This document shows, one piece after another, positions 4,707-6,199 of a stretch of DNA of 6,199 nt. The stretch comes from Actinomycetes bacterium (GTDB taxonomy: Bacteria > Actinomycetota > Actinomycetes > Mycobacteriales > Micromonosporaceae). The notes below the pieces were generated by a model. It did no database searches. It saw only the letters and a list, made by a program, of their open reading frames with translations, and was not told the DNA's origin. The translations under genes were made by a program, and so were the position numbers. The stretch spans positions 1 through 6,199 of the forward strand of contig JAEZGP010000226.1 in assembly GCA_023437285.1 (NCBI GenBank), in the 5' to 3' direction. Every line of letters begins with the position of its first letter. Positions within the stretch are counted from its first letter, which is position 1.

Positions 4707-5903
4707 TCATGACGGGTACGGACCCGGGACGGGCCCCCGGCCGATGCCGGCCAGGCGGGCGAGCTGATCGGCGCGGCGCTGCCAGGTGTGTTCGCGGGCG
4801 AACGAGCGGCGGTGCTGGACCAGCGCGTCGGTGCGCGGCTCCCGCAGGGCCCGCACGACCGACGCCGCGAACGGGCCGGGCCCGGTGGCCACGTCGATGA
4901 GGTCGGTGGCGAGCCAGTCGTTGGCCGGCAGCGGCGTGGACACCACGGCCCGGCCGGCGGAGAGGTATTCCAGGGTCTTGAGCGGGAAGCTCGCGCGGTT
5001 GAAGGCGTTGTCGACGTAGGGCACCAGCCCGACGTCGATGAGCCGCAGGTAGCTGGGCAGTTCCTCGAACGGCTTGCCGCCGACCCAGCAGACGTTGGGC
5101 CGCTCGGTGAACGCCAGGAACCGGGCCGGGTCGTAGCCGGGGCCGATCGGGCCGACCACGAGGACGGGGGCGCCGGTGTCCGCGACGGCCTCCAGCAGCC
5201 CGATGTCGAGCCGGTCGTTGATCTGGCCGACGAGGCCGGCCACGGGGCCGCGCAGCGGGGCGTCGGCCGGCAGCGGGGCGTCGTCGACCTTGGCGTAGAC
5301 GTCCGGGTCGCAGCCGTTGGGGATCAGCTCCACCCGGTGACCTGCCGCGACGAGGCGGTCGCGCAGGGGCAGCGACACGGCCGCGATCGTGTCGACGTTG
5401 GCGATAACCTGCTCCTCCAGCTGCGACATCCGCTCGGGCGTCTCGCCGAACAGTTCGGCACCGAGGACGTAGTCGTCCTTGATGTAGACCATCCGGTGGC
5501 GGCTGTCGACGAGCTTGTACCACCCGTACTGGCAGGTGACCTCGGCGGCGACCGGCTCGGCCGAGCGCGGGAACAGGTCAGCGACGGCCGACCGGACCGC
5601 CCGCTTGATCAACGGCTGGACGAGCGAACGCAGCCCGGGCCGGGTGTTGCCCGGTGTCACCATCGGGACCAGGCGCGCCAGCCGCGGGCCGAGCACGTGC
5701 AGGCCCGGCTGGGGCGTGCCACTGGCCGGGTCGGGCCGGCGCAGCTTCGCCATCATGCTCAGCTCGGGGTCGACGAACAGCACCGGTCCGTACGCGGTCA
5801 ACGCGTCCGCGATGTGCCGGTCCGTGCCGCCCGGCCCGATGTAGCGGGTCGTGGCGTAATAGACGATGAGGTCGCCTCGCGCGCCCTCCAGCCGGCCGGT
5901 CAG
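4707..5903 (-). CDS. Glycosyltransferase, GT-B fold, GT4-type (start codon probably CTG)
   Basis: Read from CTG at 5903 this is a 398-residue soluble glycosyltransferase. The N-terminus DLIVYYATTRYIGPGGTDRH (residues 11-30) followed by a beta-strand PVLFVDP is the usual opening of a group of actinobacterial GT-B enzymes. The C-terminal domain holds IPNGCD, VAGLVGQIND, LVPYVDNAFNRASFPLKTLEYLSAG with E312 (the first Glu of EX7E; the second position is Val) and AVVSTPLPANDW. It probably adds a sugar to the lipid-linked repeat unit in the cytoplasm; donor and acceptor are unknown. The first ATG, GTG or TTG in frame is TTG at 5801, which would remove the conserved first strand and glycine-rich loop, so it is unlikely to be the real start. 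CTG at 5901-5903 overlaps the upstream TGA as CTGA, the same layout as the TTGA overlap further down the block, with GGGGGAG just before it. A one-base error for GTG is possible. Identity is solid; the start is moderately sure. Confidence 0.85.
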   Translation of the reverse strand: MTGRLEGARGDLIVYYATTRYIGPGGTDRHIADALTAYGPVLFVDPELSMMAKLRRPDPASGTPQPGLHVLGPRLARLVPMVTPGNTRPGLRSLVQPLIKRAVRSAVADLFPRSAEPVAAEVTCQYGWYKLVDSRHRMVYIKDDYVLGAELFGETPERMSQLEEQVIANVDTIAAVSLPLRDRLVAAGHRVELIPNGCDPDVYAKVDDAPLPADAPLRGPVAGLVGQINDRLDIGLLEAVADTGAPVLVVGPIGPGYDPARFLAFTERPNVCWVGGKPFEELPSYLRLIDVGLVPYVDNAFNRASFPLKTLEYLSAGRAVVSTPLPANDWLATDLIDVATGPGPFAASVVRALREPRTDALVQHRRSFAREHTWQRRADQLARLAGIGRGPVPGPYPS

Positions 5904-6199
5904 CTCTCCCCCTTCGACCAGCGCGGGTAGGACAGCGGTAGCACGATGGTCTCGTCCACGTCGTCGGTGCGGTCCATGTCGGGAATGTCGGCCAGGCTCG
6001 GCAGGCTCGACTCGCTCGACGGACGCGACAGGTGCGTCGTGGGTTCCTCCGTCGGGGTCGTCGTCGAGGAGTGCACCGTGCCGCTGCTCGAGCGGCCGCC
6101 CCGGTTGCCGTTCACCGCCGACTGGGCGCCGGCCGTGGCCTGCGAGGGGGCCATGGTGACCCAGTTGATGGCCGGCTCGGCGGCCGGACTGGCCGGTAG
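5900..6199 (-). CDS. C-terminal tail of an unidentified protein (partial, runs off the right edge)
   Basis: The frame is open from the window edge to TGA at 5900-5902, giving 99 residues; the start lies outside. The visible part is low-complexity: Ala/Pro-rich at first (LPASPAAEPAINWVTMAPSQ), then Ser/Thr/Gly/Asn-rich, then acidic (DIPDMDRTDDVDETIV), ending LPLSYPRWSKGES. There is no domain, membrane helix or catalytic motif, so it is probably a disordered tail of a protein whose working part lies beyond the window. An ATG at 6152-6154 could start an 84-residue protein, but the frame continues open past it and I see no ribosome site there. It overlaps the downstream glycosyltransferase by four bases, so it belongs to the same operon. 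In such loci flippases and glycosyltransferases are common neighbours, but nothing seen here decides. Confidence 0.75.
   Translation of the reverse strand, partial: LPASPAAEPAINWVTMAPSQATAGAQSAVNGNRGGRSSSGTVHSSTTTPTEEPTTHLSRPSSESSLPSLADIPDMDRTDDVDETIVLPLSYPRWSKGES

Noticed and set aside
4651..4710. 19-codon frame MKSTPARLK... overlapping the glycosyltransferase stop as ATGA
   Set aside because: The overlap is suggestive, but there is no ribosome site before it, no recognisable peptide, and such short frames are expected by chance. Left out as a gene; worth a glance in ribosome profiling data.
4788..5930. 380-codon plus-strand frame opposite the second glycosyltransferase
   Set aside because: Shadow frame with Val/Gly/Arg/Asp-rich text and no motifs.

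Overview
The window is very GC-rich, with dense long shadow frames, GTG/TTG starts, 4-base gene overlaps and GGAGG-type ribosome sites. This points to an actinobacterium, possibly of the Micromonosporaceae type, but no marker gene fixes the taxon. The content is one end of an extracellular or cell-surface polysaccharide locus. No rRNA, tRNA, transposase, integrase or CRISPR array is visible.

Layout, left to right. (1) Bases 1-269 are a perfect 124-bp inverted repeat around a 21-nt centre. The left arm is a plus-strand copy of the last 38 codons of a polysaccharide deacetylase. The right arm is the real 3' end of that gene on the minus strand. It reaches the first base of the window and is either a fold-back artefact of sequencing or assembly, or a tail-to-tail duplication. 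(2) A complete NodB-type polysaccharide deacetylase lies on the minus strand (153-887). (3) A 147-bp divergent promoter region follows (888-1034). (4) A complete GT-B/GT4-type glycosyltransferase lies on the plus strand (1035-2183). (5) Four 34-bp tandem repeats with hairpins and stops on both strands sit where two genes converge (2157-2302). (6) A minus-strand block, read right to left, holds the C-terminal tail of an unidentified protein (5900-6199, runs off the window) and a second GT4-type glycosyltransferase overlapping it by CTGA (4707-5903). After a 140-bp gap with a stem-loop come a Wzz-like chain-length protein (3757-4566) and an 11-12-helix O-antigen-ligase/polymerase-family protein overlapping it by TTGA (2282-3760).

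Working model (inference): the two glycosyltransferases extend a lipid-linked repeat unit on the cytoplasmic face. The Wzy/WaaL-family membrane protein polymerises or transfers it outside, the Wzz-like protein sets chain length, and the deacetylase removes N-acetyl groups from the glycan or a precursor. No initiating sugar-phosphate transferase, flippase or tyrosine kinase is in view, so the locus must continue beyond the right edge or be completed elsewhere.

I do not see a wholly new system. The points most worth attention are the perfect inverted repeat at the left edge, the repeated bidirectional stop/hairpin cassette between the convergent genes, and a glycosyltransferase whose conserved N-terminus has no ATG, GTG or TTG in front of it.
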